Positions 63,990 through 64,000 of a stretch of 64,000 nt of DNA are shown here, in pieces. The notes below the pieces were generated by a model. That model searched no databases. It saw nothing but the letters and a program-made list of their open reading frames with translations, and was not told where the DNA came from. Position 1 is the first letter of the stretch; every line of letters begins with the position of its first letter. Origin of the DNA: JARYLZ01 sp964388275 (GTDB taxonomy: Bacteria > Bacteroidota > Ignavibacteria > SZUA-365); the NCBI GenBank assembly GCA_964388275.1, contig CAYLZD010000020.1, positions 11,120 through 75,119 of the forward strand. Reading direction: 5' to 3'. The translations under genes were made by a program, and so were the position numbers.

Positions 63990-64000
63990 ATGAAACTCGG
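63990..64000 (+). CDS. Start of an unidentified gene (cut by window edge)
   Basis: ATG at 63990 opens MKLG and is preceded by a strong GGAGG site at 63979-63983. Only the first codons are visible, so no function can be given. Position after a CheW-like gene makes a chemotaxis role possible. Confidence 0.6.

Overview
The window reads as a chromosomal stretch from a diderm bacterium of the Bacteroidota/Chlorobiota (FCB) assemblage, probably a GC-rich lineage near Ignavibacteria or Kapabacteria. Three lines support this. Six large exported proteins end in type IX secretion (T9SS) or FlgD-like sorting domains, and two PorV/PorQ-like barrels sit side by side. Lipid A synthesis (lpxB), tatA and several beta-barrel proteins point to an outer membrane. 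Seven intergenic sites fit the Bacteroidota promoter form TTG-N20-TAnnTTTG or its one-base-shorter variant, one of them directly in front of a tRNA gene. The exact genus cannot be fixed from the sequence alone.

Layout. 1-7.6 kb: minus-strand dxr and rseP, a plus-strand TPR protein with a secreted partner, then a minus-strand folate operon pabA-pabB-pabC. 7.6-13.5 kb: tRNA-Thr(CGU), metK, ahcY, a FAH-family hydrolase and an M23 peptidase. 13.5-22.5 kb: two beta-barrel proteins, a 1585-residue repeat protein sorted by T9SS, a methyltransferase and a frameshifted GxxExxY gene. 22.8-31.6 kb: a soluble multi-sensor histidine kinase with an NtrC-type regulator, then two T9SS cargo proteins. 31.7-36.6 kb: udk, a methyltransferase, ftsX, mazG, lpxB and an ICMT-like methyltransferase. 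36.8-43.5 kb: one long plus-strand run mixing purine genes (purC, purS, purQ), phospholipid genes (psd, pssA), tatA, gatA, a HAD phosphatase and an M50 protease. 43.6-49.3 kb: a lipoprotein, a BNR-repeat cargo protein, two PorV-like barrels and a glycosyltransferase. 49.3-51.6 kb: DUF2520 protein, amrB and amrA. 51.7-57.3 kb: a candidate structured leader RNA followed by two paralogous BNR-repeat T9SS proteins. 57.4-64 kb: a POT transporter, a small membrane protein, a split AtuA pair fused operonically to a split transketolase, and a CheW-like protein.

How the genes work together. Housekeeping modules (isoprenoid, folate, methyl cycle, purine, phospholipid and lipid A synthesis) alternate with an unusually large cell-surface investment: adhesin-like or propeller-bearing cargo proteins, barrels, and an extracellular peptidase. 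Start/stop overlaps of the ATGA or TGATG kind are common and define tight operons. The most unusual items are the multi-hairpin leader RNA with terminator at 51.72-51.93 kb, the AtuA plus transketolase operon, and promoters placed so close to start codons that some messages look leaderless.
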